Source: Odobenus rosmarus divergens
Taxonomy: Eukaryota; Chordata; Mammalia; Carnivora; Odobenidae
Reading direction: 5' to 3'
DNA: 64,000 bases
Assembly: GCF_000321225.1 (NCBI RefSeq)
Contig: NW_004450287.1
Span: 1,772,054-1,836,053 of the forward strand
Position numbers and translations under genes: made by a program. The notes beneath the pieces were generated by a model. The model had not been told where the DNA came from. It saw only the letters and a program-made list of their open reading frames with translations, and did no database searches. Positions 1 to 11,261 of this stretch are shown piece after piece. How positions within the stretch are numbered: the stretch's first letter is position 1; each line of letters opens with the position of its first letter.

Positions 1-596
1 AAAAAAAAAAGATATCTAACCGGTGAGTCTTTAGCCTGGGACTTGGGAGAGTACACATTTCTCTCCCGTTGGCCGCTATGTCTGAGTCTTGCGCCAGCCT
101 GGAATTGTACTTCCTGCAGTTACCTGCTCTCGGCCTCTGAAATTCCTCATTAAAACCTTCCTCCTCCATCTCCCAGGCTGGATTAAATTCCCTATACCCA
201 CCTGTTCCAATTTCCTATATTTTCCAACCCATGATTAATTTCCTTCACAGGGGATCTTCCTGACTGCTCAACTAAAGCTCTCATACTCAAATTTCTCTCT
301 TCTCATTCTATTTTCTCCCCTCCTCTATTTTTTTTTTTTTTCCTTTCTGATGCTTCTTTCCTACTTAGTTTCTTAGGTGACCTGTTCAACCTGTCTTCCT
401 TCTTGTCTTACCATCTGCCAGTCACTCTCTCTGAACCATTATAAAGCCAACCTCCCCAAACTCTGATCTCCAGACATATGCGAAAGAGAGTATTTTAGCT
501 TTTTCAGAGAAGGGTAATGTGACAGTCATTTTTGCAAGGAGAGAAACTCTATTCTTTAGAGCTTTGTGGTTATTTTTTAAAAAGCAACAAACTCAC
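1..596 (-). other. PAG1 intron 3' of coding exon 5 (partial)
   Basis: Unique-looking sequence with a pyrimidine-rich patch near 295-360. No further PAG1 exon and no repeat that I can name. Confidence 0.6.
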
Positions 597-656
597 CTCT
601 TCCTCTGTGAGAGTTGGGTCTTCTTCCCGGGACTTGTACGACAATGAACTAAATCT
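597..656 (-). CDS. PAG1: PAG1 coding exon 5; last coding exon in the window
   Basis: A 60-nt, 20-codon phase-0 exon. The acceptor TTTAACAG ends at 657 and the donor is GAAGAG|GTGAGT at 597/596, a near-consensus site. It encodes residues 293-312: RFSSLSYKSREEDP then TLTEEE, including Tyr299 in a YKSR context. In mammalian PAG1 the next residues are the Csk-binding site around Tyr317; that exon is not found in positions 1-596, so it and the rest of the C-terminus (about 120 residues, with the PDZ-binding tail) lie past the left edge. The gene is therefore truncated by the window, not by mutation. Confidence 0.95.
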
Positions 657-929
657 CTGTTAAAAGAAACACAAAGCAAGGGAAGGTATAGTTTGAAGTC
701 AGTAATCCAACCTTCCTTTTGCATGTGTTTTGACACACCTATCTATAAAGATGTTTTCAAATAATTTCTAGGGAAGACATTTTTCTACAAAGAAATTATG
801 TGAAGCAACTGAGGATAAACACTTGTAAAAAAATCTGTGACGTTTTTCAATACCCAGTAGTATTAAATACCCACTGCTCTAATCACTGGTGAATTCAACC
901 CTCTGGTGAGTCCTTGATGCTGCTCCCTG

Positions 930-2725
930 TCATACCACACTTGCTAGGACACCCGGTCCCTGCTCTCATAGCTGTCCACTTCCTACCTTCTTCTCTTTCC
1001 CCAGACTCCAACACCTTCTCAACCCATCCTCAGTCTTAGCTGGTGACCTTGAGAAAACTGAAGAAATCAGAAGACATGTCCATGAACCCCACCCTGCCCC
1101 CATCTCTGCATTCTTGAATTTTCCTTCCTCCCTGTCACCAAAGAACTCTCTTTAAAGTGACCCCCTCCTCTTATGCATCGGATCCTGCCCCCTCACATCT
1201 GCTCGTGAAGATGTGCTCCAGCAAGTCTCCCATTTTGTTTATATCATCAGCTTTTCCCTCACTGTAAAATCATTCCCATCCACGTGAAACCATGCTGTTA
1301 TTTCTCTGATTCTAAAAACAAAACAACCCTTCTTCCAGTTCCATCTAATGCCTCTTCCCTTTATAGCAAAACCTCCTAAAAGAGTTGTCTAAAAAAGCCG
1401 CTCACATAGTTTTTCTCTTCCTGTTCTCTCTCTCATTCCATTTCAGACAAGTTTCTGCCTCTGACACTCCAAGGACACCAATGTCCACTGTGTAACCAAC
1501 AGGATGGTCAATCCTCAGCCCTCACTTTCTGATCCATCGCTGTATTTGCCATAGTGGCCACTCCTCTGTCCCTGAACCTTCTTCACTTGGCTTCCAGGAC
1601 ACCGAACTTTCCTGTTTTTCTTTCCTATTTTGGTGTCTTCTGCTGGTTCCTTTTCTTTCCCAGACCTGTGCCCTGGGAACTCTTCTAGATGCCATTTCCA
1701 CTCATCCAATGACCTCATCCAGTGTCATAGCTTTAGGAAAAACTTTCTGCTGAGGACTTCCAAGTGTACAAAAGCAGCCCAGGCCCTTTCTTATAAGGCT
1801 GCTCATTTGTCAAGCTACTCTCTGCTGCTTCTACTCAGATATCCAGCATGAGTCTCTAACAAAACACGTCTAGCACTGAATACCCGGTCTTCTCCAAAAA
1901 CTTGCCTGCCTGCAGTCCTCTCCATTTCAGTTAAGGGTGATGCCATCTTTCCGGTGGCTCAGGCTAAACCTGGAACTCATCATTATCTTTTCTTTCTTTC
2001 ATTATACATCTGGTCCACCGACAGAACTCCTGGCTCTAGTTTAGCATCTCCCATTACTTCTGCCTTGTTCCAAGCCACCATCCTCTCTTGTCTGGTTTGT
2101 GAGAATGGCCACCTGATTGGTCTCCTTGCTCCTACCCTTGACAGTTGAATTTTACACTACAGTCAGAGCGATCTTTTCCAAACCTAGAGTAATCCATTCT
2201 TCTGCTCAAGATTTTCTAATGACCCCTTTTTAATGCAGATTATGAGCAGAGGCCACACAGGATTGGGCCCCTGGTTACCTTTCTACTACTTATCCTGCTC
2301 TTCCCTCTCCAGCTACACCTGTCCCCTCCTCTTCCCTGGGTAGGCCGGGCACCTTCACACTGCCCCTTCCCCCGCTCCATCTGCTCTTCCCCAACTTTCT
2401 CATCTCCTTGAACATTTCATTCAGATGCCATCTTCACAGTGGGCATACCCTGACCACTGATTCACAATTATACTCCCACTCTACTTTCCTAATCATTATT
2501 CTGTTCTAATTTTTCCCTATAAACCTTAAAACCTTCGAAAATACCATATACTTATGTGCATATTTATGTCTCTCTCTCCCCCCACTAAACTGTAAGCTCC
2601 ACGGGGGGCAGGAATTTTTGTTCAATTATATGTTTTGGTCACCAGTGTATTCTCAGCACCTAGAAGGCTGTGTGGCATATAGGTGGTGCTCACTAAAATC
2701 TTCTTGTGAATGAATGAAAAAATGA
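930..2725 (+). mobile_element. L2 LINE remnant, long 3' portion
   Basis: About 1.8 kb resembling the 3' half of L2. Recognisable stretches include the ORF2 segments around 1321-1400 (AAAGAGTTGTCTA-like), 1578-1622 (TTCACTTGGCTTCCAGGACAC), 1935-2160 (GGTGGCTCAGGCTAAACCT; CAAGCCACCATC), 2180-2460 (CTGCTCAAG; TCTCAGATGCCATCTTCACAG-like), and the 3' UTR ending TGTAAGCTCC ... CAGCACCTAG ... AATGAATGAA at 2590-2730. The reverse-transcriptase frame is broken by many stops. It sits antisense to PAG1 in the intron between coding exons 4 and 5. The 5' limit is approximate. Confidence 0.8.
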
Positions 2726-3981
2726 ATGAATATTAAATGTTTCAAGTTCTCTGAATTGCTTAAAATTAGTACTGTTTATAAGGGATGTGATGGGTTATCA
2801 TTCTTGTATTACTATAGAAAGGTAATCTGATTCCCAGATGGGTATTTCCAGACTCTAATGTGATATCTGGAGATACCACTAGTAATGGTTAGACAACTGG
2901 CCTTCTTATCTTTCAGGTACTTATAAGTAAAAAAGCCTTAACTGCTTTAGACACAATAAACTTTACATTAATTATCTTTGGTTATATGAAGGGCAAAATG
3001 TTAGACTGCATTTTTGCATTTTATGACTCGGTTCATACACACCTGTATTGAGGCTCTCAATAGCTGATTTCATGGGTAATATGAAAAGTTGAAATGCATT
3101 CAGAGAATACCCCAAAGAATGACTTACTTGGGATAACCTATATAACCATAGCCAGGATTCACATTTTGATCATGAACTCCGGATCCTTTTTAAGGCTACT
3201 ATTGACTGACCTACTTACTTACCCTTCCTACCAAAACCTGAGATGAGAACCTTGCTTTTTCCTGTGTAGAGAATAGAAATCAGATAGTAGTTGCATAAGA
3301 AGACTGGGCCTAGTTAAATTCCAAGGAGATCCTGACTGCAGGAGATGTGAATTTCAGGCTGTTGTGGCTCCTACGTCAGGTGACCAGAAACAGAAGGCTC
3401 GGGCATTGTTAATACATTTCAGAGCTTTGTTGAATATCTAAACTTAAAGAGTTATAGGCTATTGTTTTGAAATTGTCACAAAATAAAATCTTTTACTTGA
3501 TTTATATAAAAGTCTGCATAGAATCAGATACCACCAGTGGCACCTGTTGAGTCTGTTCTCTCCGTGTGTATTCCTGTGCTCTGGTTTCTGGGATCCCGGA
3601 AGGGTAAGGATCACCCTGCTGCTTGAGCAGCAATGAACAGAAGAGGCTAAATGTGTGGCAAATAGTCTAGTCTCCATTTAATTCCTGATCTTCAAAATGA
3701 AGAAAATAATACTTGGCCCTGATTAGACATGATGTGAAAACTGGAAAATATCCAAGTTAGGTGCCAACAGAGAAATATTCTACAAGCATGAGTTTTCTGT
3801 ATTTTATTATTTGGAGGGGGGAAAAAGTCAAACACAGCTTATGCTAAAACAGCTTTCATCATTCAATGAACCTGAAAGTGTTTGTATATATTTCCCAGAA
3901 CAATGTGCCAGTAAAAGCCCCAGGGGGAGCTAGATTCCCCATCACGACGAAAGCACATGAAAGACAACCATGGGAGCCCAC
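2726..3981. other. PAG1 intron, no recognisable element
   Basis: AT-rich, unique-looking intron sequence between the L2 remnant and coding exon 4. I see no gene, RNA or clear repeat. Confidence 0.5.
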
Positions 3982-4583
3982 CTTGTTGGTTTCGCTGGTC
4001 CCCTCTGTGGCTCCTTCCTCTGCTCTCTGGCTCTCTTCCTTCTCCTGAAGGTTTTCATTTTCATCCAGAAGTTTAACGGGGACAGGTGGTGGGGCTTCCT
4101 CTTCCAGATCGCAAGAATTTCCAAGAACAGTCTCTGCATTAACGCTCTGTCGACACTTTTTGTTTCTGTCCACTGATGCATATTCAGCGAAGTCCACTTG
4201 GGGGGCTTGGGGCCCGGGAAGCTCTTTCAGAGCAGAAGTCGACTTTGACCTGCTGCTGTGGCCCCTCCCTGGGTTCACGGCTGCTGCCACCTCCCTGATT
4301 TCTTTCACAGTTTCATACAAGCAGTCTTCCACCATATTTTCTTGGGAGGAACTATCCTTGAGCACTTCATACGGCCCTTCTGTCCCCAGGCCCTGGACCC
4401 CGTCCACGCTCCTCGCGTTGAGGATCGTGTCCACTGCGGTGTCAGGGGGAATTCTGGGCAGTTCCCGGCTCTGATGACATTTTGGCTTCCCCGTGCTGTC
4501 CTGGGAGTCCAGCAGATCCGAAGCTGAGGTCTGGACCTCCTCATAATGTTGCATGCAGGTCACAGTACTGTCTTCTGAAAGAA
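3982..4583 (-). CDS. PAG1: PAG1 coding exon 4, the large signalling exon
   Basis: The largest exon, 602 nt: acceptor CCGCTTTAG ends at 4584 and the donor is AACAAG|GTGGGC at 3982/3981. It encodes residues 93-292 after completing codon 92. It carries most of the adaptor's docking sites: tyrosine motifs YEEV (105), YEVL (163), YETV (181) and YASV (226), candidates for Src-family phosphorylation and SH2 binding, and two proline-rich SH3-type sites, LPRIPP (133-138) and APPPVPVK (255-262). Compared with the human sequence I recall, it lacks about one residue before FAEYASV and gains about one near EKEESQ, so downstream numbering is kept. The ORF continues open for a short way into both introns, but the extra residues are not PAG1-like, so the splice borders define the true ends. 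Confidence 0.97.
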
Positions 4584-4928
4584 CTAAAGCGGCAGAAGTA
4601 TGAAAAACTGAGAAACACAATTCCTTAAATAATTATTACAGTGAATGGATAATGCAAAGTTAAGTTAAATCAAGGTGCTTGCTTTTTATTTGACTCTAAA
4701 CTGCAAATTACAGACGATATGATTGTTGCTATTTCAACCACAGTTGAAACTAAAGCCAGCTATTACATCTTTCCAATACAAACATTTAATAAACTGACTT
4801 GGCTATAAATTTGGCTCACAGTTAACTTTCATTGCTTATTGATGGGATTGCTTGTTGATGAGTTGCTTAAGGAGCAGTGTGTCTAATGCGATCAGAGGTC
4901 TGACTCCGTGAGACGCTGGGCACCGAAA

Positions 4929-4941
4929 GGGGGGGGGGGGG
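4929..4941 (+). repeat. Poly-G tract (13 G)
   Basis: An uninterrupted run of G within the intron between coding exons 3 and 4; likely length-variable and error-prone in sequencing. Confidence 0.9.
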
Positions 4942-5224
4942 ACACGCATGGTGGCCACTCTCCCTGGCCTTACTGGCCGCCTCCCGTTTGGAGGGAATAA
5001 CTGTAACCATCCCCCTTTCAATGGTCACTTTTGTTTGGCAGACATGACGGAAACTGGGGCAAAAGTGTACCCTCAACCACAAGTACAAAGGGACAGTACG
5101 CCCATGCCTCTTTAAAGGTCTTCCTTCCATCTTGCTGCCCCTTCCCCTTACCAGTTCTACCACAAATTGGAAAATCAAATGTGAAATTCTTAGATTTCCA
5201 CTGAAGTGCACTGTGGAAAACCAT

Positions 5225-5345
5225 TCAGTCATCCCTTTATCAAATGCTTTTTGAGTGCCTACTATGTGCCAGAGACCATTAAAGTGCTGGAGATACATCA
5301 ACAAAGCCTAGCCCTGCCCTTCTGATACTTAACATTGTAGCAAAC
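5225..5345 (+). repeat. Old mammalian interspersed repeat (L2/MIR-like)
   Basis: Carries the common ancient-repeat phrase GAGTGCCTACTATGTGCCAG followed by GTGCTGGAGATACA. The family assignment is uncertain. Confidence 0.5.
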
Positions 5346-5554
5346 AGTTATTAAATGACTGTCGCTCCATTTTATAGTCTTTGTATAGAAGTATAAAAAG
5401 TATAAGTACATATCTACGTTCATGCATGTATTTATCTTATATACTTTTTATACAACATATAGTGCTTACATATTATATATAGTCCTGATATGTGTATATA
5501 TGTGTGTGTTTATAGCAAGATTTTTAACCTTTTTTTTTTTTTTTTTTTACTGTC

Positions 5555-5905
5555 TCGACTGGGATTCTCTGAGACCCCTGGAGCCCAGGCCCATGTCTAA
5601 CCCAGTGGTAGGTACCACTATATGTGTCCTTAATCATCCCAGAGGTACAGATGAACGATCAGCTGACCCTGAGATAGGAGAGCGGCCTGAGTTACCCAGG
5701 GGGGCCCAATGTAATCATGAGGGTCCTTTTAAGTGACAGAGGAGGCGGGAGAGTTGGGGAGAGAAGGGGAGATGGAGGGAAAGGCTAGCAGTCAAGAAAT
5801 GCAGGCGGCCTCAAGAAGCTGAAATGGGAAGGAAATGGATTCCCCCTAGACCCTTGAGGACGGAATGGAGCGCTGCTGGTACTCTAGACTTTAGGGCTTT
5901 GAGTT
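5555..5905 (+). mobile_element. MaLR-type LTR remnant (MLT1-like)
   Basis: Resembles MLT1-class LTRs: GACCCTGAGATAGGAG, GGGCCCAATGTAATCATGAG GGTCC (5704-5728), then AAGAAATGCAGGCGGCCTC and AAGGAAATGGATTCCCCCTAG. No internal retroviral sequence is present. It is followed by a MIR in the opposite sense. Confidence 0.65.
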
Positions 5906-6120
5906 AATACATTTCTGTTGCTCTGAGGCTCCACTGAGTTTGTGGTAACTGGTTGAAGCAGCAATGTGCCACTGTTTCTTCACCTGTAAGTTGTAACGAG
6001 AGCTCTCTTACAGGGAGTAATACTACTACTAACAACAGTAATCTTACTGGGTAGTTGTAAGGATGAGTTAGTATACAAATCTTAGAGCAATGGCACAGAG
6101 AGACCAATTAATAAATACTA
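5906..6120 (-). repeat. MIR SINE, reverse orientation
   Basis: Reverse-complement MIR pattern: TTTCTTCACCTGTAAG, AATACTACTACTAACA, GTTGTAAGGATGAGTTAGTA, ending AATAAATACTAG. Confidence 0.6.
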
Positions 6121-6277
6121 GCTTTTCATCCAAATGAGCTTATCTGTGCTAAAACTGGTAGGAATACTAAGAGTGAGCAGGAACACATTGCCTAGGTTTT
6201 GAGCTATGGATTTTGAGATGACTTCTGTCTCAGGTGATGAGGCCTGCGTGGAAAGCCGGTCCCTTCGCAGAACCTAC

Positions 6278-6374
6278 TGTCGCCATTGGTGAGGATCCCA
6301 TTGTGCTCACTGCCGGCAGGTGCGTCTGTGGCCAGGCTAGTTACCGAATGGCTGAACATCTCCTTGTCGGAAGG
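6278..6374 (-). CDS. PAG1: PAG1 coding exon 3
   Basis: A 97-nt exon: acceptor GCTTCGCAG ends at 6375 and the donor is GACA|GTAGGT at 6278/6277. It encodes 32 codons (residues 60-91, beginning [20 protein letters not shown] and ending ILTNGD) plus the first base of an isoleucine codon finished by the next exon. This is the serine/threonine-rich cytoplasmic segment of PAG1; it has no tyrosine. The sequence follows the mammalian protein closely, with conservative differences (SRS to SHS, SEQNGA to SEHNGI). No frameshift or stop is present. Confidence 0.95.
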
Positions 6375-6514
6375 CTGCGAAGCAAACACCACATGAAGAA
6401 TCAGACTGTAGGCAGAGGACAGTAGCCCTGGCTTTGTCTAAAAACTAAAACAGCAATAACAGAAACCCAACTCCGCCCAAACTCAGTGATACTAAGCAAA
6501 CTGGAGTTGCTCTG

Positions 6515-6630
6515 CTGTACTGGTCACATCTGGAATGCTCAGCAGCCATCAGTGGCTGGGGGGTCATTGCATCGGACCAGGGACAGAAACACATCCGTCA
6601 TGCTGCACAGCTCTCCTGGACAGAGTTGTC
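6515..6630 (+). mobile_element. hAT-type DNA transposon remnant (MER-class)
   Basis: The run GGAATGCTCAGCAGCCATCA then TTGCATCGGACCAG and CTCTCCTGGACAGAG matches the degraded end of a common nonautonomous hAT element. Exact family not determined. Confidence 0.4.
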
Positions 6631-7499
6631 CTAGACTCTTCAGGATCCCAGGAATCTTCCAAGACCATCTGCAGGGCTTTCTACCTGGTGGTCTACAAGT
6701 GGGCATGAGTGATCAGTCCCCTGAGCTCAAGGTGGACAGGGGACCAAGAGCCCCAGTGCTGGGCTCATTGTACCACAGGTGCTATAAGACGCTGTTCTTA
6801 AAGGCATGCCAGGCCAGGAAAAACACGCCATCTGAAGGGAAGAGACTGCAGTCTGGCCGAAGATGAGAAGGTCATTGATTTCCGAGACTATTTCATAACC
6901 AGCCAGGTCTCTGCTTCAGGACTCACAAGAATAGCCATATGTTAACCAGCAGGTTTGCAAACTTACTGTCACAAATTCAGGATGCCTGGAGGGAAGAACA
7001 GCCTTGGAAGGTTTTTCTAACTGGGCTCGAATGTGGAGATAGGACATGGAATAAGATGCCAGGCTGAGCTATAGCTACATGCAGTCACAAAGGAAGTTGG
7101 TAGTTCACGTGTTTCTTTAAATGCCCAGCTGGCTCCTTGTGGCGGCCTGAATCACTGCTAATGCGACCTGTCCCCACATCCTTCTCACAGGACACACAGC
7201 GTGCATGACCCCGGACGCCACACCTGGACCGTGTTCTAGGAGTCCACATGGAAAGTTCTGATATAAACAGCTCCAGAAGCTTGGCCAGTTGGCTTCATAA
7301 ATTCTCTGACTTCTTACTGGGAACCAAATAATAATAGCAAATAGTTCACGCTGTGTCATGAACCCTTCCTGCGAGTCTGCTGTGTTGGCGTAATGCTGCT
7401 CCTGACTGAAGAGTGCCAGGAGGTGGGTCATCGCATTAGGGTGCCAGGAACGTATGGCGCAGAGGCTCATAGCACAGAAGGGTCCCACCTGGACAGGAG

Positions 7500-9300
7500 T
7501 CAGGGGTGAGAGGGGAAGGCCCCAGGCAGGCTCATGACAGCATCACAACCCATCCCTGCTGAAGTAGCATAATCAGTCTTGGCCACCACGTCTGCTCTCA
7601 GCTTCCAGGACAGAGGGCCCGCAGGGGAGCCGGGAGTGGGCCTCCCTCTCTCTCTGAAGCGCTAGTGCAGACTCCCGGACACCCCATGCCTTGGGATCGT
7701 TTTAGGCTAGGATTTAGTGGTGGCTCCTCTGGGGCTTAGGAGGGAGCCGGGATGTAGAAGAGCTGGGATCAGGGGGGAGAGGTGGGGCTGACGGCAGGGG
7801 CTGCTTTGGCCTACATGGCGAATCTGCAAGTTGAACAAGATTTAGAAGCTGAGAGGGAAGCTCTTAAAGAGAGCCGGGTGGACAGGCTGTGTGCGTGAGC
7901 TCCCAACCAGTGCCCACGTGACCATGTGTGCTCTAGCGCTCTCGTGTGCACGTCTGCATGAGAGAGGCTGTGGGGTTCTGAAGGATATGGTACACGAGAG
8001 TCTCCATCTTCCGTTCAGCCGCCTGCCACTCTGTCTCCCCCAGGCCTGCTGCTGACCCGAGGTGAACAAGCAGGCCCTCGAGGTCTCCCACGGCGGCTCT
8101 CCAACGTGAGCCTCCAGCACAATCACACAGCAGGGGGCTTGCCAGCAGTGCAGGCCACCCTTGAGAACTGCTGCTCGGGAAGGACGTGGGATGAAGCACA
8201 AAGATGGAAGCCCTTTCTTCTGCCCTAACCTCACCTTCTATCTGGCGCCAAGGAGCATGGGGGGTGGTGAAGAAAGTCGGCGCCTGGGACCTACATGTGG
8301 GAGGAGCGACAGTAGAGCGCCCCCCCCCCCCACGCCACCACAGCAGCAATCTGTGCTAACAGAGGCGCGGGGTGCAGCTGAGAAGTGGGGCTGACGACCA
8401 GAGGCGGGAAAAGGGCAAAGGGAGAGGTGGTGCTGAGAACCCAGAACAGCAGTGGGTGAGGCGTGCGTGTGTGTGCGGGCACAGAGGAGGTGGCTAGGAA
8501 ACCCCAGGGGCTCCCCGGGGGAGAGGAGCCCCAACAACTTCCTGTCTGCTGCTGGGGATCCACGAGTCCCACCCATCCGTAGGGCGGGAGACTGGGAGTG
8601 GGGACCCCTCCTGGGGCTCTGCCTCTGTCTGCTGGCTACATGTTTCACACCCTCTCCCCCAAAGCAGTTTTTCCCTGATCTTGAGAAATTCCTTCAGGGA
8701 CTGGAAACACTTCTCTGTTTTCACACTGTCATGGGGCTCAAGCAAGCCGGATGCCGTCAGCCCCGCCACTATGGGGTGGCCCCGTCCCCCCGCGGCTAGA
8801 ATTGCTCAGCCAAGTGAGGGCACCACCTGAGTGGAGAGAACAAGGCAGGACCAGGACGCTCAGGCTGCTCCTCACCGGGGGGGATCTGAGGGGCTTGACC
8901 GGGCCCATAAGAAAGGAGGGCCGAGGAAACCCAGCTGGGCCCTAGCTCCATAAGATGAGGTCACACTGGAGTCCTTCTAAAACAGGGAAGCTTGCACAGA
9001 AACACGCAGAGACCACGTGGGGAGACACAGGGAGAACAGCACGTGACAGTGAAGGCACCGAGGAGCAACAAAGATCGCCAGCAAACCACCAGAAGCGAGA
9101 AGGGCCTGAACAGACTCGCCCTCCAAGCTCTTGGAAGAACCAGCCCCACGGACACCTTGATCTCCGTTTCTAACCTCCAGAACTCCAAGACAATACATGT
9201 GTTGCTTAAGCCCCACGGTTTGTGGTCCTCTGTTATGCAGCCCTAGCAAACAGCTACAGGGCTGGAGCTGGGCAGGGGCGTCCCTGCGTCCCTGCGGTGG
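7500..9300. other. GC-rich intronic stretch
   Basis: The intron between coding exons 2 and 3 becomes visibly G+C rich here, with a 12-C run at 8320-8331 and G-rich patches near 7740-7800 and 8880. Many overlapping open frames arise from composition and none resembles a known protein. CpG dinucleotides are present but not at obvious CpG-island density. A regulatory role is possible but unproven. Confidence 0.4.
8945..9258 (+). mobile_element. MaLR-type LTR remnant (3' portion)
   Basis: MLT1-like 3' end: GAGGTCACACTGGAG, CGGACACCTTGATCTCCG, CTAACCTCCAGAACTCCAAG, then TTTGTGGTCCTCTGTTATGC AGCCCTAGCAAAC. The 5' part is missing or unrecognisable. Confidence 0.65.
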
Positions 9301-9565
9301 TAGGTAGGCTGGAGCTCTTGAAGAATCTCTCTGGCAGCGGCATGATTGTATCCATTTCAGAAACCCTCCCAACCAACCCGGCTAATTGCACAGGCCTCTA
9401 GGCATGCTGAGTAACAATCCTACGGAGAGGGCACAGCCTCGGTGGCCAGCTAACTCTGCTGGGTTCTTTCCCTCGGTTTCCTTCAGCTCAGCAGCTTGTG
9501 GACACAGTGCTTAGATAAGTGGCTGATGTTTTAAAACACACACAGACAGGTGCACATGGGCTCAC

Positions 9566-9617
9566 CACGTTCATCAGGTTCTCATGGTCCCCACTCTGCT
9601 GCCTCGGCTTCTTCTCT
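9566..9617 (-). CDS. PAG1: PAG1 coding exon 2
   Basis: A 52-nt exon bounded by an acceptor TTTACATTTCAG ending at 9618 and a donor GTG|GTGAGC beginning at 9565. Its first base completes the arginine codon begun in the previous exon; the next 17 codons encode EKKPRQQSGDHENLMNV, residues 43-59, the basic juxtamembrane cytoplasmic stretch directly after the CSSC motif. It differs from the human segment I recall by one residue (Q for H). The exon ends in phase 0. Starting two bases later at the next AG would break the frame, which fixes the acceptor. The intron on its 5' side is about 1.5 kb and on its 3' side about 3.2 kb. Confidence 0.96.
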
Positions 9618-11136
9618 CTGAAATGTAAAGATAAAACATTGCTGTAATGTGAAACATGCCATCTAAAATCAAACATACACTCCCCTTTCTATCCTAGTAT
9701 TTATCAACATTTAAGTCTCTCTTTTAAGATCCTGGTTTATTTTGCCAAGGAAGCAAAAGCTGGACAGTGGCTCCATCACTCCTTTGCAGGCGTCAGGGTC
9801 TGAGGGGGGTCAAGTCACAGCATGAGACCGGTCACTTCTCTGGCTCTTCCCTTTCTCCCAGAGTAGAAAATACAAGTTTACAACAAGAGGACTGAGGCAC
9901 GTTCATGAGTAGAAACTGTTCATATCTAGAATACTAGAAAGGATTCTGCCTCTTTTTTTTTTTTTTTTTAAAGAAAATCCAGACAATTCTCTGCTCTTCA
10001 TTTGTCTTAACTCAGAATCTTTGCTAAGTTGACTGCACACTGCCATGGGACTGGGAAAATAAAGAAAATACAAATTTTGGCACGTCGGGAAGGATACATG
10101 CTCTCAGGATGAGTCATATGTACTTCCAGTCTATGGAAAAGTCCATCGAATAAAAATAGAATTTATTTTTACTCAGGACGGTCTAAAGAAAGCCATCAGT
10201 ACTAGAGACTACATTTCCCATGTATGTACGAGGCAACAGTGACACCTAGTGCGAGTGTAAATAATTACAGGCAGGCCCTCCCAAGTGCGGGGCAGCCAAC
10301 TCTTCTGCCTGCCATCTTCCTGATCAGACTCAGACCCAGCTGCAGAGCCCAGGTCCAAACTAGGCAGGGATGAGGCGGCTACTTGGTCTAGAGAATCTGA
10401 CTTTCCCCCCTCTTGACAGAGACCTCAGGGTCTCCGCTGAAGTTACAGAGGAGAGTCTGGAAGAGGGCTGGCTGGTCTGCACCAACCCACCCGGAGCCTG
10501 CCAGTACCCTCACAGTGTTGGAGCACCTGGGAAATTACTTCCTGTTAGGAAGAACATTGCTCCTGAGCAAAGATCTCTTTTGGGGGAGTACGTTTTATAT
10601 GAGAGACATGGGGGGGTGGAGGAGAAGTGTAACTCTAAAAAAAGACAAGATTATTTCTTATACAACTCATCTCATAGGAAAATTCATCTGTTTCTTAAGA
10701 AACAGTAGGTCCACATTACCAATCTTTAATAAAATGATCCTTTCAAACCATGTAACAGCAATATTTCGCAGTAACTCTCAAGGGGCGGCAAAAAGAGTAC
10801 CTTTAACACACATCAGACTTAGATTTCCAAATGCCCATAGATGGGAAAAGACAACATTCATTTCAACAAGGATGTGCTCAAAAGAACGGCAAGAATTTCG
10901 TTCTGGGAAGTTTTGTACGTGAGGCTTCTTCCAGTTGCACCTCAGCAGAATCAGATATGGATTTTCATTCAGACTCAAAAAAGTGTCCTGGGATGCTAGC
11001 TGGAAGTTAATTTTAACACAGGGGTTTCTGTGAATGTCCATGTAGTGGGATTCCTACATGCTTCTCATGTGAAGAATCTTCTGGGTACAGGGAACGGGTT
11101 ATTTTAGGGTTCCAGTGGATACACCTTGGCTCTCAC

Positions 11137-11261
11137 CTGTCACAACTGGAGCACAGAAAAACGAGGAAGCTGATGAGGAAGAAAGTGGCGACAGTTGCCA
11201 AACTGCCCCACAGGACCACCTGCACTTGCCCACTGCTCAGCATGCTCCCCAGGGGTCCCAT
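11137..11261 (-). CDS. PAG1: PAG1 coding exon 1 (start codon, transmembrane segment, palmitoylation motif)
   Basis: First coding exon of phosphoprotein associated with glycosphingolipid-enriched microdomains 1 (Cbp). The ATG at 11261-11259 sits in a strong Kozak context (CCCACCATGG). It encodes 41 codons plus two bases: a short extracellular N-terminus ([12 protein letters not shown]), a hydrophobic helix at about residues 15-36, then the juxtamembrane CSSC motif at 37-40, whose cysteines are the known palmitoylation sites that place PAG1 in lipid rafts. The donor is CAG|GTGAGA at 11137/11136 (phase 2); the split arginine codon is completed by the exon at 9617. The family is a type III membrane protein with no cleaved signal peptide, which agrees with what is seen. 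The hydrophobic stretch differs from the human protein I recall at several positions but keeps its character. The same exon carries 5' UTR upstream of the ATG. Confidence 0.96.

Noticed and set aside
3859..3981. Extension of the PAG1 open frame past the donor at 3982
   Set aside because: The residues after SETNK do not resemble PAG1, while the exon at 656 continues the known protein exactly in phase.
7842..8799. Cluster of overlapping open frames of 90-138 codons on both strands
   Set aside because: They arise in a GC-rich intron where stops are rare, overlap each other in all frames, and resemble no protein I know.
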